Below, in pieces: positions 1-6,783 of a stretch of DNA of 9,698 nucleotides. Each line of letters begins with the position of its first letter. Position 1 is the first letter of the stretch. The position numbers and the translations under genes were made by a program. Origin of the DNA: an uncultured Clostridia bacterium (GTDB lineage Bacteria > Bacillota > Clostridia > Oscillospirales > Ruminococcaceae); the NCBI GenBank assembly GCA_945835425.1, contig CAMAJC010000043.1:1-9698 (forward strand). The letters run 5' to 3'. The notes under the pieces are model-generated. The model saw only the letters and a list, made by a program, of their open reading frames with translations, had not been told where the DNA came from and did not search any database.

Positions 1-28
1 GTTTTTCTCTTTTTCGGAGACGTGTCCC

Positions 29-67
29 AATGGCTTTTCCCCCGCCTACGGCGGCGGAAAAGCCATT
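29..67. terminator. Long hairpin after the fucosidase gene, possible terminator
   Basis: A perfect 12-bp stem (29-40 pairs with 56-67) is followed by a C/C mismatch and a further 5-bp stem (42-46 with 50-54) closed by a three-base loop. It starts only 3 bases past the fucosidase stop codon, so it is placed like the terminator of the four-gene minus-strand operon. The A/T-rich outer part of the stem supplies TTTTCC/GGAAAA, but no clear run of T follows on the minus strand, so termination may be weak. It could instead be a 3'-end stabilising hairpin or a dispersed palindromic repeat, since a similar hairpin occurs at 6784-6816. Confidence 0.55.
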
Positions 68-70
68 AAA

Positions 71-1387
71 TCAGAGGTTTCGAAAGAACAGTTCGATAAC
101 CGGCACGACCACCGGCGGCTTTATAACCGGCAGGTTCAGCACCAGCAGCCCTTCCCCTTCGGTGCGGCCTTCGCTGAAATGGTCGCTCTGGTTTTCGGTG
201 AACTGGATTTCGCTGGCGTCGTGCAGAAACTGTGCATACTCCACCTTGCCGCCGAAGCCCGGCAGCTCCAGAAACGCATAGGGGTACTGGAACAGATGGA
301 CATACAGCCGCTTCCCGTCCTCACTCTGGGTGAGCCTGCAGCCGTTGGGCGCCGAAAACTCCGGCTCTGCCATGGTGCAGCCGTAGATCGAGCGGCTGTT
401 AAACTTCATCCAGTCGGCGTAGACCTGCAGGGCATTCTGCGCGCGGTAGTCAAAGCATCCCCTTGCCGTCGGCCCGACGTTCATCAAAAGGTTTCCGCCG
501 AGGGAGACTGTCTGAATCAGCATCTGAATCAGCATTTCCGGGGATTTCCAGCTGGTTTCGTCCCGGTAGTATCCCCAGGAACCGGAAAAGGTCTGGCAGG
601 CTTCCCAGGTGACCAGTTCCCCGTTTTTATCCCGCAGCCAGCTCTGGGGCTGGTACTGTTCCGGTGTCCAGAGGTCCTGTTCAATGCCGGTGCGGTTGTC
701 GATGATGATATCCGGCTGCAGGCGGCGTGTGAGGGCGATCAGCTCTTCCGCTTCCCAGTCGTCCTTCCCCTTGCCTTTCAGCCAGGGCTTATCGGGCGGA
801 TTGTTGTCCGGGTAGGAGAAATCAAACCACATGATGTCGATCTTTCCGTAGTTTGTCAGCAGCTCGGTGACCTGATTGCGCATGTATTCCGCATACCGGT
901 GCATATCCCGGCCTTTGTTCAGTTCCTGAACATTGTCATCGTCCCTGCGCGGATGGATCGGGTCGATCGGGAAATCCGGATGATGCCAGTCGATCAGCGA
1001 ATAGTAAAACCCGACTTTCAGCCCCTCTGCCCGGAAAGCGTCCACATATTCCCGCACAAGGTCTCGTCCGGCAGGAGTATTGGTGCATTTATAGTCGGTG
1101 TATTTGGAGTCGAACATGCAAAAGCCTTCATGGTGCTTGGTCGTCAGAACGGCATACTTCATCCCGGCTGCTTTCGCCTGCCTTGCCCATTCATGCGCAT
1201 CAAACAAATCGGGGTCAAAATGCCGGAAATACCGGTCATAGTCCTCATCGGTGATCTTTTCGCGGGTTTTAACCCATTCGTGCCGCGCCGGAAGCGCGTA
1301 CAGTCCCCAGTGGATAAACATCCCGAACCGGTCGTGCCGGAACCAAGCTGTGTCACCGGGCGTTTTTCTGACCTGATAGCTGGACAT
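71..1387 (-). CDS. Alpha-L-fucosidase, glycoside hydrolase family 29
   Basis: The 438-residue product is predicted to hydrolyse terminal alpha-L-fucose from oligosaccharides with retention of configuration. The GH29 N-terminal pattern is clear: WFRHDRFGMFIHWGLY (15-30), KYAVLTTKHHEGF (77-89) and the WFDF segment (187-190), where Asp189 matches the family nucleophile. GGNLLMNVGP (297-306) is the usual end of the catalytic barrel, and a short beta-type C-terminal domain follows (about 340-438). The acid/base residue is not fixed by sequence in this family and I do not assign it. There is no signal peptide or membrane segment, so it should act in the cytoplasm on imported fucosylated sugars. The ATG is preceded by GAAGG at suitable spacing and lies 14 bases after the previous gene's stop codon, so the two are probably co-transcribed. 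The family assignment is firm; linkage preference cannot be read from sequence. Confidence 0.95.
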   Translation of the reverse strand: MSSYQVRKTPGDTAWFRHDRFGMFIHWGLYALPARHEWVKTREKITDEDYDRYFRHFDPDLFDAHEWARQAKAAGMKYAVLTTKHHEGFCMFDSKYTDYKCTNTPAGRDLVREYVDAFRAEGLKVGFYYSLIDWHHPDFPIDPIHPRRDDDNVQELNKGRDMHRYAEYMRNQVTELLTNYGKIDIMWFDFSYPDNNPPDKPWLKGKGKDDWEAEELIALTRRLQPDIIIDNRTGIEQDLWTPEQYQPQSWLRDKNGELVTWEACQTFSGSWGYYRDETSWKSPEMLIQMLIQTVSLGGNLLMNVGPTARGCFDYRAQNALQVYADWMKFNSRSIYGCTMAEPEFSAPNGCRLTQSEDGKRLYVHLFQYPYAFLELPGFGGKVEYAQFLHDASEIQFTENQSDHFSEGRTEGEGLLVLNLPVIKPPVVVPVIELFFRNL

Positions 1388-1401
1388 AGTATATACCTTC
1401 T

Positions 1402-2361
1402 TTATCTGTTGTTTTCGGCCTGTATGCGGGACATCGCATTGGGGGTATAGCCGCAGTTGTACCAGATTCTTGTGTTGTTGTGCAGGTCGGTGTACAGGCT
1501 CATGAAATGCAGAGCAACGTCTTCGTCAAACTGCGTAAAACGGCAGCCCATATCATCCATGTATTCCAGTATCGTGGAGAAAGACGCTTCGGCCTGGATA
1601 AGCCCGACGATATCAGCGGTCAGTTCGGCGCTGAATTTGGGGTTGAGATGAAAAACCGTCTGAAAGAATCTGGCAACAGCGAAATACTGCGGCGTTTTTT
1701 CAAAATACAGATTATCGGCATATTTGAGCAGTTCAGTTTTGGGAAGGCGGGCATAAGGCTTTCCAAACTGCGCCCGCAGGATTTCATCGTAGAATTCCGG
1801 TTCGATTGCAAGCGTTTCCACCACCAGACGGTCATCCATAAAGGTAAATGATTGTCCGCATATATCCAGAATACTGCAGATGTCGAACAACTCTTCTTCA
1901 TCAAAAGCCGCGCCCTCATATGCACGGAGCATACCGGTCATTTCTCTGTAAGGAAGGATGCCGTAAAGATTTGCAAAGGCGTTTAGATAATCCCGATATT
2001 TCTGTACCTGTTTGCGGTGCTTGTAAAATGCGCCGTCGAAGCGTTTGTAATCAAACGACTGCATCTCTTCCACAATCTGAAAGCTATCTTTGTCCAAATA
2101 AACATACCCCACATTAGCCAGTGGGATTAACCACGCCCCGGAGCAGCTTTTCTTTTTCAACAGCTTTTCAAAGTTCCGGAAAGCAGGCTCATCGAGGGCG
2201 AGAAAAAACTTTTCCAGAAAGTCGTCGGACAGCATCGTCTCGCTGAGCAGCTGCGCCAGTTCTGCTTTCTTCAGTTTGGAATACCGGGCCAGCCGGTAGG
2301 ATGCACACTGTTCCTTTAATTCGGAAACGGTGCGGTTTTGCAGGATATCGATCAGTTTCAT
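1402..2361 (-). CDS. Uncharacterised protein with Rho_N/SAP-like N-terminal domain
   Basis: The 319-residue soluble product is of unknown function. Residues 1-42 (leucine-rich helix, then TVSELKEQC and SKLKKAELAQLL) resemble the Rho termination factor N-terminal/SAP-like helix-extended-helix fold, which often binds nucleic acid. The rest is mainly helical with many aromatic and acidic residues. It ends with an NNTRIWYNCGYTPN segment (295-308), a motif I associate from memory with uncharacterised clostridial proteins, some bearing SEC-C tails; no SEC-C cysteine cluster is present here. An in-frame GTG at 2439 would add 26 residues, but the ATG at 2361 has AAGGAA just upstream and begins exactly where the Rho_N-like domain begins, so I prefer it. 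The ATG overlaps the stop of a short VOC-like remnant (ATGA). It lies just upstream of the fucosidase gene in the same probable operon. No role in fucose metabolism can be claimed. Confidence 0.82.
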   Translation of the reverse strand: MKLIDILQNRTVSELKEQCASYRLARYSKLKKAELAQLLSETMLSDDFLEKFFLALDEPAFRNFEKLLKKKSCSGAWLIPLANVGYVYLDKDSFQIVEEMQSFDYKRFDGAFYKHRKQVQKYRDYLNAFANLYGILPYREMTGMLRAYEGAAFDEEELFDICSILDICGQSFTFMDDRLVVETLAIEPEFYDEILRAQFGKPYARLPKTELLKYADNLYFEKTPQYFAVARFFQTVFHLNPKFSAELTADIVGLIQAEASFSTILEYMDDMGCRFTQFDEDVALHFMSLYTDLHNNTRIWYNCGYTPNAMSRIQAENNR

Positions 2362-2435
2362 AATGGTTCCTTTCTTATGCGCTGGATGGGCGCCGTGATT
2401 TCGATATGGTTGCCCTCGCTGTCGGCAAATTTCAC
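2358..2435 (-). pseudogene. Possible remnant of a VOC/glyoxalase-family protein C-terminus
   Basis: In the 97 bases between the DUF2500 gene and the Rho_N-like gene, one minus-strand frame reads VKFADSEGNHIEI followed by 12 more residues and a TGA stop. The F-x-D-x-(E/D)-G-N-x-I-E pattern is the typical last beta-strand of vicinal oxygen chelate (glyoxalase/bleomycin resistance) proteins, where the glutamate is often a metal ligand. The frame is closed by a stop directly before the GTG, and no more of a VOC fold is present, so most of the gene is missing. Its stop overlaps the next gene's ATG (ATGA), as an intact coupled gene would. I infer a deleted gene whose tail survives. A chance match, or a short translated leader, remains possible because only about 13 residues carry the resemblance. 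Confidence 0.4.
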
Positions 2436-2460
2436 TCACAAATCAAGAGGTTTCCTGTGC

Positions 2461-2847
2461 CTATTGTCGCCGGAACGAGAGATACCGGGTGCCCTGAAAA
2501 CGGAGCATTCCTCTGTCCCCTTCGACCAGCATCCCATATTCCCGGTCCGGGATCAGAAATTCCATCCGGTCGCCGCTCATGACCCCAAAGGTCACATAAT
2601 AGCGGGTTGAGTAGGTGTGATGGGCAGCTGTATGGTCGGTGCCGCCGTGCAGATGGGAAGAAACGTCGGTGCGCTTGGTCAGGACGGTCGCTTCCACATC
2701 CAGAATGGGCGATTGATTGTTTTTATTCCACTGCCCAATACCCCGTGCCGCGTTGACAATAAACGTGCCGATCACCAGGATAAACACCACGATAAATAAA
2801 ATGAAAAAAATACTGGAAAAGCCGCCGAAAAACCCATATACGGACAT
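2461..2847 (-). CDS. DUF2500-family membrane protein
   Basis: The 128-residue product has one N-terminal membrane helix (about residues 10-33, nearly all Phe/Ile/Leu/Val) followed by a soluble domain. The soluble part (about 45-128) carries VEATVLTKRTDVSSH, then a histidine-rich stretch (H66, H72, H76, H77), then YYVTFGVMSGDRMEFLIPDREYGMLVEGDRGMLRFQGTRY in outline, which is the DUF2500 pattern. The function of this family is unknown. The histidine cluster could bind metal, but that is inference. GGAGG is well spaced before the ATG. A promoter and a 20-bp dyad lie upstream, and the genes downstream follow without another promoter, so this is probably the first gene of the operon ending with the fucosidase. 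Confidence 0.85.
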   Translation of the reverse strand: MSVYGFFGGFSSIFFILFIVVFILVIGTFIVNAARGIGQWNKNNQSPILDVEATVLTKRTDVSSHLHGGTDHTAAHHTYSTRYYVTFGVMSGDRMEFLIPDREYGMLVEGDRGMLRFQGTRYLSFRRQ

Positions 2848-2865
2848 ACTCGTTCCTCCCGTCTT

Positions 2866-2885
2866 ATACAGTCTTTATACTGTAT
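2866..2885. promoter_or_regulatory. Inverted repeat in the DUF2500 leader, possible operator
   Basis: Two perfect 7-bp arms, ATACAGT and ACTGTAT, are separated by 6 bases. The dyad sits between the candidate promoter and the ribosome binding site of the DUF2500 gene, about 18 bases before its ATG. The position suits a repressor operator, or a short mRNA hairpin near the ribosome binding site. No regulator is encoded nearby and the motif is not one I recognise. Confidence 0.4.
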
Positions 2886-2899
2886 CTTTTAAATAGGAT

Positions 2900-2935
2900 A
2901 GCATATTTATTGAAAGAAAACAAGTCTGTTTGCAA
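2900..2935 (-). promoter_or_regulatory. Candidate vegetative promoter of the DUF2500-fucosidase operon
   Basis: On the minus strand a TTGTTT -35 box is followed after exactly 17 bases by TATCCT, which is preceded by TG at the extended -10 position (TGCTATCCT). Each box matches the sigma-A consensus at 4 of 6 positions. It lies about 55 bases before the DUF2500 start, just upstream of the 20-bp dyad, and is the only plausible promoter seen for the four-gene set. Confidence 0.5.
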
Positions 2936-2962
2936 AATCTGGCTGTTTTTTGACAAAATTTA

Positions 2963-2999
2963 AGAGGGAGGCATACGCTTTTGGGCAATGCCTCCCTCT
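2963..2999 (-). terminator. Rho-independent terminator of htpG
   Basis: A perfect 12-bp, GC-rich stem (2963-2974 with 2988-2999) with a 13-base loop lies 20 bases past the htpG stop codon. On the minus strand it is followed by TTAAATTTT, a reasonable U-rich tail. It separates htpG from the DUF2500 operon downstream. Confidence 0.85.
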
Positions 3000-3019
3000 G
3001 CGGGAATAGATATATGGAT

Positions 3020-4927
3020 TTATTCAGCCATCAGGTTGCAGACCGCGTTGGAGAAGGCGACCGGGTCTTCAATCGGCAGACCCTCGATCAGCAGGGCCTG
3101 GTCATACAGAAGCCCTGCGTAATCCTTGACCTTGTCGGGCGTCTCACTGAACATGGATTTGAGACGGGCAAAGATCGGATGGGACGGGTTGATTTCCAGG
3201 ACGCGCTGCGCCTGTGCTTTCTGGCCGTCAGGCATAGCGCCGGGCATCGCGTTGAGTACCTTTTCCATCTCCAGGGACAGTCCGCCGTCGGCAGACAGGC
3301 AGACCGGATGGGATTTCAGTCGCTCGGACAGCCGGACAGCCGTTACCTTGTCGCCGAGGGCGTCCTTCATAAACCGCAGCAGTTCGCTGTTTTCCTCATT
3401 CTGTTTCTTGCTCTCTGCGCTCTCCTCTTCGGTCTCGAGGCCGAGGTCCTTGTCCGAAACGTTGCGGAATTCCTTGTCGTCAAACTTCATCATCATCTTG
3501 AGAGCAAATTCGTCGACATCATCGGTCAGGTAGAGAATTTCATAGCCCTTGTCCTTAAGCATCTCCGTCTGCGGCAGGCGGTCAATGCGGTCGGTGGTCT
3601 CGCCGCAGGCATAGTAGATATACTTCTGCTCCTCTTTCATTCGGCCGACGTATTCTTCCAGCGTGACCATCTTCTTTTCAGAGGAGGAGTAGAACAGCAG
3701 CAGGTCCTGCAGGACTTCCTTGTGTGCGCCGTAGTCGGAATATACGCCGTATTTCAGCTGCAGGCCGAAATTCTTGAAGAATTCTTCGTATTTCTCGCGG
3801 TCGTTTAAGAGCATCGATTTCAGTTCGCTCTTGATCTTCTTTTCCAGTCTGGAGGCGATCAGGCGGAGCTGGCGGTCATGCTGCAGCATCTCACGGGAGA
3901 TGTTCAGCGAGAGATCCGGCGAGTCGACCAGGCCCTTGACAAAGCTGAAGTAGTCGGGCAGAAGGTCTGCGCATTTGTCCATGATCAGTACGCCGCTGGC
4001 ATACAGCTGCAGGCCCTTTTCATAGCTCTTGGAATAGAAATCATAGGGCGTCCGGGACGGGATGAACATCAGGGCGTTGTAGGTCGAAGCGCCTTCCGTG
4101 CTGGAATGGATAACGCGGGCAGGCGGCGCGTAATCAAAGAATTTTTCCTGATAGAAGTTGTTGTAGTCCTCGTCCGTGACCTCGCTCTTGTTCTTCTTCC
4201 AGATCGGGACCATGCTGTTCAGGGTGCGGTCCTCGGTGAAGGTTTCATATTCGGCAGGCGTTTCCTCGGTACCGGTTCCCTCTTTGACCTTCTGGCTCTC
4301 GACCTGCATCCGGATCGGATAGCGGATGTAGTCGGAGTATTTCTTGACCAGCTGGGTCAGGCGGTAGGTCTCCAGATATTCGCTGAATTTTTCGTCCTCG
4401 GTGTCTTCCTTGAGGGTCAGGATGATATCGGTGCCGAAGGAAGGCTTCTCGGTTTCTTCGATGGTATAACCGTCCGCGCCGTCCGATTCCCAGCACCAGG
4501 CGGTATCGCTGCCGTAGGGCTTGGAAACGACCTTGACATGATCGGCGACCATGAAAGCAGAGTAGAAGCCGACGCCGAACTGGCCGATGATATCGATATC
4601 CTCTTTGGCTTCATTTTCCTGCTTGAACGCCAGAGAGCCGCTCTTGGCGATGGTGCCGAGGTTGTTTTCCAGCTCGTCCGCGGTCATACCGCAGCCGTTA
4701 TCGGAAACAGTCAGAGTTCTTGCCTCCTTATCGGGGGTCAGACGGATGTAGAAGTCCTCTCTCGACAGACCGTCGTTTTCCTCCAGCGAACGGTAGTACA
4801 TTTTATCCAGCGCGTCGCTGGCGTTGGAGATCAGCTCCCGCAGGAAGATCTCGTGATGGGTATAAATCGAGTTGATCATCAGGTCGAGCAGCCGCTTGGA
4901 TTCAGCCTTAAATTCTTTCTTTGCCAT
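3020..4927 (-). CDS. htpG: Molecular chaperone HtpG (Hsp90)
   Basis: The 635-residue product is a cytosolic, ATP-dependent Hsp90 chaperone acting as a homodimer on stress-denatured client proteins. The N-terminal ATPase domain shows the full GHKL signature: ELISNASDALDK (31-42, with Glu31 and Asn35 matching the catalytic and magnesium ligands), DNGCGM (76-81) and GQFGVGFYSAFMV (115-127). The middle domain contains the SLNISREMLQ segment typical of the family, and the helical dimerisation domain ends in NLMAE. Length is close to the usual 620-635 residues. An upstream in-frame ATG at 4990 would add 21 residues, but it lies inside the CIRCE operator, so the ATG at 4927 (AAAGGG about 12 bases ahead) is chosen. 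The gene is transcribed alone, between a CIRCE-controlled promoter and its own terminator. Confidence 0.98.
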   Translation of the reverse strand: MAKKEFKAESKRLLDLMINSIYTHHEIFLRELISNASDALDKMYYRSLEENDGLSREDFYIRLTPDKEARTLTVSDNGCGMTADELENNLGTIAKSGSLAFKQENEAKEDIDIIGQFGVGFYSAFMVADHVKVVSKPYGSDTAWCWESDGADGYTIEETEKPSFGTDIILTLKEDTEDEKFSEYLETYRLTQLVKKYSDYIRYPIRMQVESQKVKEGTGTEETPAEYETFTEDRTLNSMVPIWKKNKSEVTDEDYNNFYQEKFFDYAPPARVIHSSTEGASTYNALMFIPSRTPYDFYSKSYEKGLQLYASGVLIMDKCADLLPDYFSFVKGLVDSPDLSLNISREMLQHDRQLRLIASRLEKKIKSELKSMLLNDREKYEEFFKNFGLQLKYGVYSDYGAHKEVLQDLLLFYSSSEKKMVTLEEYVGRMKEEQKYIYYACGETTDRIDRLPQTEMLKDKGYEILYLTDDVDEFALKMMMKFDDKEFRNVSDKDLGLETEEESAESKKQNEENSELLRFMKDALGDKVTAVRLSERLKSHPVCLSADGGLSLEMEKVLNAMPGAMPDGQKAQAQRVLEINPSHPIFARLKSMFSETPDKVKDYAGLLYDQALLIEGLPIEDPVAFSNAVCNLMAE

Positions 4928-4983
4928 ATACAGGACATCCCTTTCTATTGAAGTTACGGCATAAACCGCAAATGTGATACGAA

Positions 4984-5010
4984 TTAGCACTCGTTATTTT
5001 TGAGTGCTAA
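4984..5010. promoter_or_regulatory. CIRCE operator, predicted HrcA-binding site
   Basis: The arms TTAGCACTC (4984-4992) and GAGTGCTAA (5002-5010) are exact matches to the CIRCE consensus with the standard 9-base spacer. CIRCE is bound by the HrcA repressor and is relieved on heat shock as GroEL becomes limiting. The site overlaps the start of the htpG transcript, about 57 bases before the htpG ATG, so HrcA should control htpG. Its arm also lies about 85 bases from the divergent DUF4250 -10 box, too far for obvious direct repression there. Confidence 0.96.
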
Positions 5011-5017
5011 TATAGCA
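5009..5017 (-). promoter_or_regulatory. Extended -10 promoter element of htpG
   Basis: On the minus strand TGCTATATT fits the extended -10 pattern (TG-N-TATAAT with one mismatch) and directly abuts the CIRCE element, the usual geometry for HrcA-controlled genes. A TTGGCA sits upstream but at too short a spacing (14 bases), so the -35 box is uncertain. Confidence 0.55.
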
Positions 5018-5095
5018 TAACCCATTTTTGCCAAAAAATCAAGCCTTTTGCAGAAAAGTTTACAGCTTCGCAAAATTTGGTCGAGCGGGCTGCTG

Positions 5096-5101
5096 TATAA
5101 T
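5096..5101 (+). promoter_or_regulatory. -10 box of the DUF4250 gene
   Basis: A perfect TATAAT lies 37 bases before the chosen DUF4250 start codon on the plus strand. No good -35 box is found at 16-18 bases (only ATTTGG at a short spacing), so promoter strength is uncertain. Confidence 0.5.
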
Positions 5102-5138
5102 ATAGGAAATGCAACATATAGAAAGGAATCCTGATAAT

Positions 5139-5321
5139 ATGAGCCTGCCCAACGATCCCTTCATCCTGCTCAGCGTCATCAACACCCGCCTGCGGGATTT
5201 TTATCCGAGCCTGGAGGAATGCTGCAAAGCGGAAGGCGCCGATCCGGAGGAGATTATCCGAAAGATGGCCTCCGTCCAGTACGTCTACCTGCCGGAGAAA
5301 AACCAGTTTGTTCACCAATGA
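5139..5321 (+). CDS. DUF4250 domain-containing small protein
   Basis: The 60-residue product begins MSLPNDPFILLSVINTRLRD and continues with a helix-turn-helix-like segment (LEECCKAEGADPEEIIRKM) and a short C-terminal beta-type tail ending YLPEKNQFVHQ. This is the full DUF4250 pattern, a family of about 60 residues common in Clostridia and of unknown function. The fold prediction resembles a small winged or helix-turn-helix protein, so DNA binding is possible but unproven. An upstream ATG at 5109 would add 10 residues, but GAAAGGA (5121-5127) lies within that extension and properly serves the ATG at 5139, where the family's usual sequence begins. It is divergent from htpG and convergent with prs. 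Confidence 0.9.
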   Translation: MSLPNDPFILLSVINTRLRDFYPSLEECCKAEGADPEEIIRKMASVQYVYLPEKNQFVHQ

Positions 5322-5354
5322 AAAAAGCCTGTCCGTTTTCCGGGCAGGCTTTTT
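5321..5354. terminator. Bidirectional terminator between DUF4250 and prs
   Basis: A 9-bp stem (5327-5335 with 5341-5349, one G-T wobble) with a 5-base loop is flanked by six A (5321-5326) on the left and five T (5350-5354) on the right. It therefore works as a Rho-independent terminator in both directions. It begins on the last base of the DUF4250 stop codon and lies 12 bases past the prs stop, so it serves both convergent genes. Confidence 0.92.
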
Positions 5355-5365
5355 GAATACGGGGA

Positions 5366-6535
5366 TTACTCCGCAGAGCGCGCTTTTTCCAGGAGCTTGT
5401 TGATCTTTTCAACCGGGTCCAGGAGCGGGCTGATCGACTGGTCATGGTTGAGGTAGTCGATGATATACGCGATATATTTGGACATATCGACTTCCCTGTA
5501 CCATTCTCTCTTGAGCAGTTCGGGGCTGCGGTAGATCAGGTTGGTGGTGAACACTTTGTTGATGCTGCCGGAAGCATAAGCCGCGTCGAATTTCTCCAGA
5601 CCCTCGCAGAAGAGACCGAAGGTCGTGCAGATGAAGATGCGTTTTGCGCCCTTTGCTTTGAGCTGCTTTGCGATATCCAGGACCGATTCGCCGGAAGAGA
5701 TCATGTCGTCGACGATCATCAGGTCTTTGCCCTCAACGCTGTCGCCGAGGAATTCGTGGGCGACGATCGGGTTCTTGCCGTTGACGATGACCGAGTAGTC
5801 TCTCTTCTTGTAGAACATGCCGAGATCGACGCCGAGAACGGAAGAATAGTACATGCAGCGGGACATGCCGCCTTCGTCAGGAGAGATGACCATCAGGTGG
5901 TCCTTGTCCAGCTTCAGATCAGGAATATTGCGGATCATGGCTTTCAGGAACTGATAGGTGGGCTTGATATCTTCAAAGCCGCTGAGGGGAATTGCGTTTT
6001 GTACACGGGCGTCATGGGCGTCAAAGGTGATGATGTTGTCGACACCCATGGCGACCAGCTCTTTGAGCATCAGCGCGCAGTCGAGGGACTCGCGGCTGCT
6101 GCGGCGGTGCTGACGGCCTTCGTACAGCATCGGCATGATGACGTTGATTCTTCTCGCCTTGCCGTTGGCGGCAGCGATCATTCTCTTGAGGTCGGCAAAG
6201 TGGTCGTCCGGGCTCATGGGGACGGTCATGCCGTACATTTTATAGGTAACGCCGTAATTGAAGCAGTCGACGATGATAAACAGGTCGTGACCGCGGACGG
6301 TTTCCTTCAGCGAGCCTTTTGCTTCGCCGTCGCCGAAACGCGGGCAGGAAGCCTTCAGCAGATAGCTGTCCCGGCAGTAGCCGATAAAGTCACCGTCTTT
6401 CATCAATTCTCCGTGCCGGGTGCTGCGCCATTCGGTGAGATAGGCGTCGACTTTTGCCGCCATTTCTTCGCAGCCTTTCATGCCGATAATGCTCAGCGAA
6501 CCGACCGGAATCGAAACCTCGTGAATAGAATCCAT
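5366..6535 (-). CDS. prs: Ribose-phosphate pyrophosphokinase (PRPP synthase), long clostridial type
   Basis: The 389-residue product is predicted to transfer pyrophosphate from ATP to ribose 5-phosphate, giving PRPP for nucleotide, histidine and NAD synthesis. Family landmarks are present: the catalytic flexible-loop region with RQHRR (141-145, usual form RQDRK), FDAHD (171-175) at the metal-binding D-x-H site, SPDEGGMSR (218-226), KKRD (243-246) and the ribose-phosphate loop VDDMISSGES (275-284). The usual loop reads DDxxDTGGT, so serines and glutamate replace threonine/glycine positions here. It is about 70 residues longer than the common 315-residue enzyme, mainly an N-terminal extension and a C-terminal helical tail (about 345-389). 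The start is set by GGAGGA 10 bases upstream and a strong promoter. It appears monocistronic, ended by the shared terminator. Confidence 0.95.
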   Translation of the reverse strand: MDSIHEVSIPVGSLSIIGMKGCEEMAAKVDAYLTEWRSTRHGELMKDGDFIGYCRDSYLLKASCPRFGDGEAKGSLKETVRGHDLFIIVDCFNYGVTYKMYGMTVPMSPDDHFADLKRMIAAANGKARRINVIMPMLYEGRQHRRSSRESLDCALMLKELVAMGVDNIITFDAHDARVQNAIPLSGFEDIKPTYQFLKAMIRNIPDLKLDKDHLMVISPDEGGMSRCMYYSSVLGVDLGMFYKKRDYSVIVNGKNPIVAHEFLGDSVEGKDLMIVDDMISSGESVLDIAKQLKAKGAKRIFICTTFGLFCEGLEKFDAAYASGSINKVFTTNLIYRSPELLKREWYREVDMSKYIAYIIDYLNHDQSISPLLDPVEKINKLLEKARSAE

Positions 6536-6581
6536 ATTAGCAAACTCCTCCTACGCTTTTATGGGGTACATTTACATTATC

Positions 6582-6610
6582 ATTATATCTGAATTACCGG
6601 TTATTTGCAA
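6582..6610 (-). promoter_or_regulatory. Sigma-A promoter of prs
   Basis: On the minus strand TTGCAA (6605-6610) and a perfect TATAAT (6582-6587) are separated by exactly 17 bases. It lies 47 bases before the prs ATG, and no other gene intervenes. Confidence 0.85.
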
Positions 6611-6686
6611 ACACGTCTGTGTACAAATATGGCGCGGATTTTTCGATTCCTTTGGCTATTCTGTTACTTTTTATCGCAAAATATAC

Positions 6687-6719
6687 GAAAACGCGGCACG
6701 TTTTTCGCGCCGCGTTTTC
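6687..6719. terminator. Strong hairpin terminator, 11-bp perfect stem
   Basis: GAAAACGCGGC (6687-6697) pairs perfectly with GCCGCGTTTTC (6709-6719) around an 11-base loop. On the minus strand the stem ends in TTTT and is followed by CGTATATTTT, giving a U-rich tail for transcripts coming from the peptidoglycan-binding operon. It is the second of two hairpins after that operon and would shield the prs promoter from read-through. Confidence 0.65.
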
Positions 6720-6783
6720 TGATAGCAAACAGTATAACCACATCTGTCTCTACACGAAAAGACCGCAGGAACCTCTGCGTAAA

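Noticed and set aside
179..1450. 423-codon open frame on the plus strand opposite the fucosidase gene
   Set aside because: It is the antisense of a clear GH29 gene, has no family resemblance, and is long only because of the codon bias of the real gene.
3878..4951. 357-codon plus-strand open frame opposite htpG
   Set aside because: It is antisense to the conserved Hsp90 ATPase and middle domains; the composition (Val/Asp/Gly-rich) is typical of a shadow frame.
5007..5318. 103-codon minus-strand open frame opposite the DUF4250 gene
   Set aside because: DUF4250 is a clear family match on the other strand, and this frame runs into the CIRCE operator.
5444..6592. 382-codon plus-strand open frame opposite prs
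   Set aside because: It is antisense to prs, with low-complexity Val/Asp/His-rich translation and no recognisable domain.
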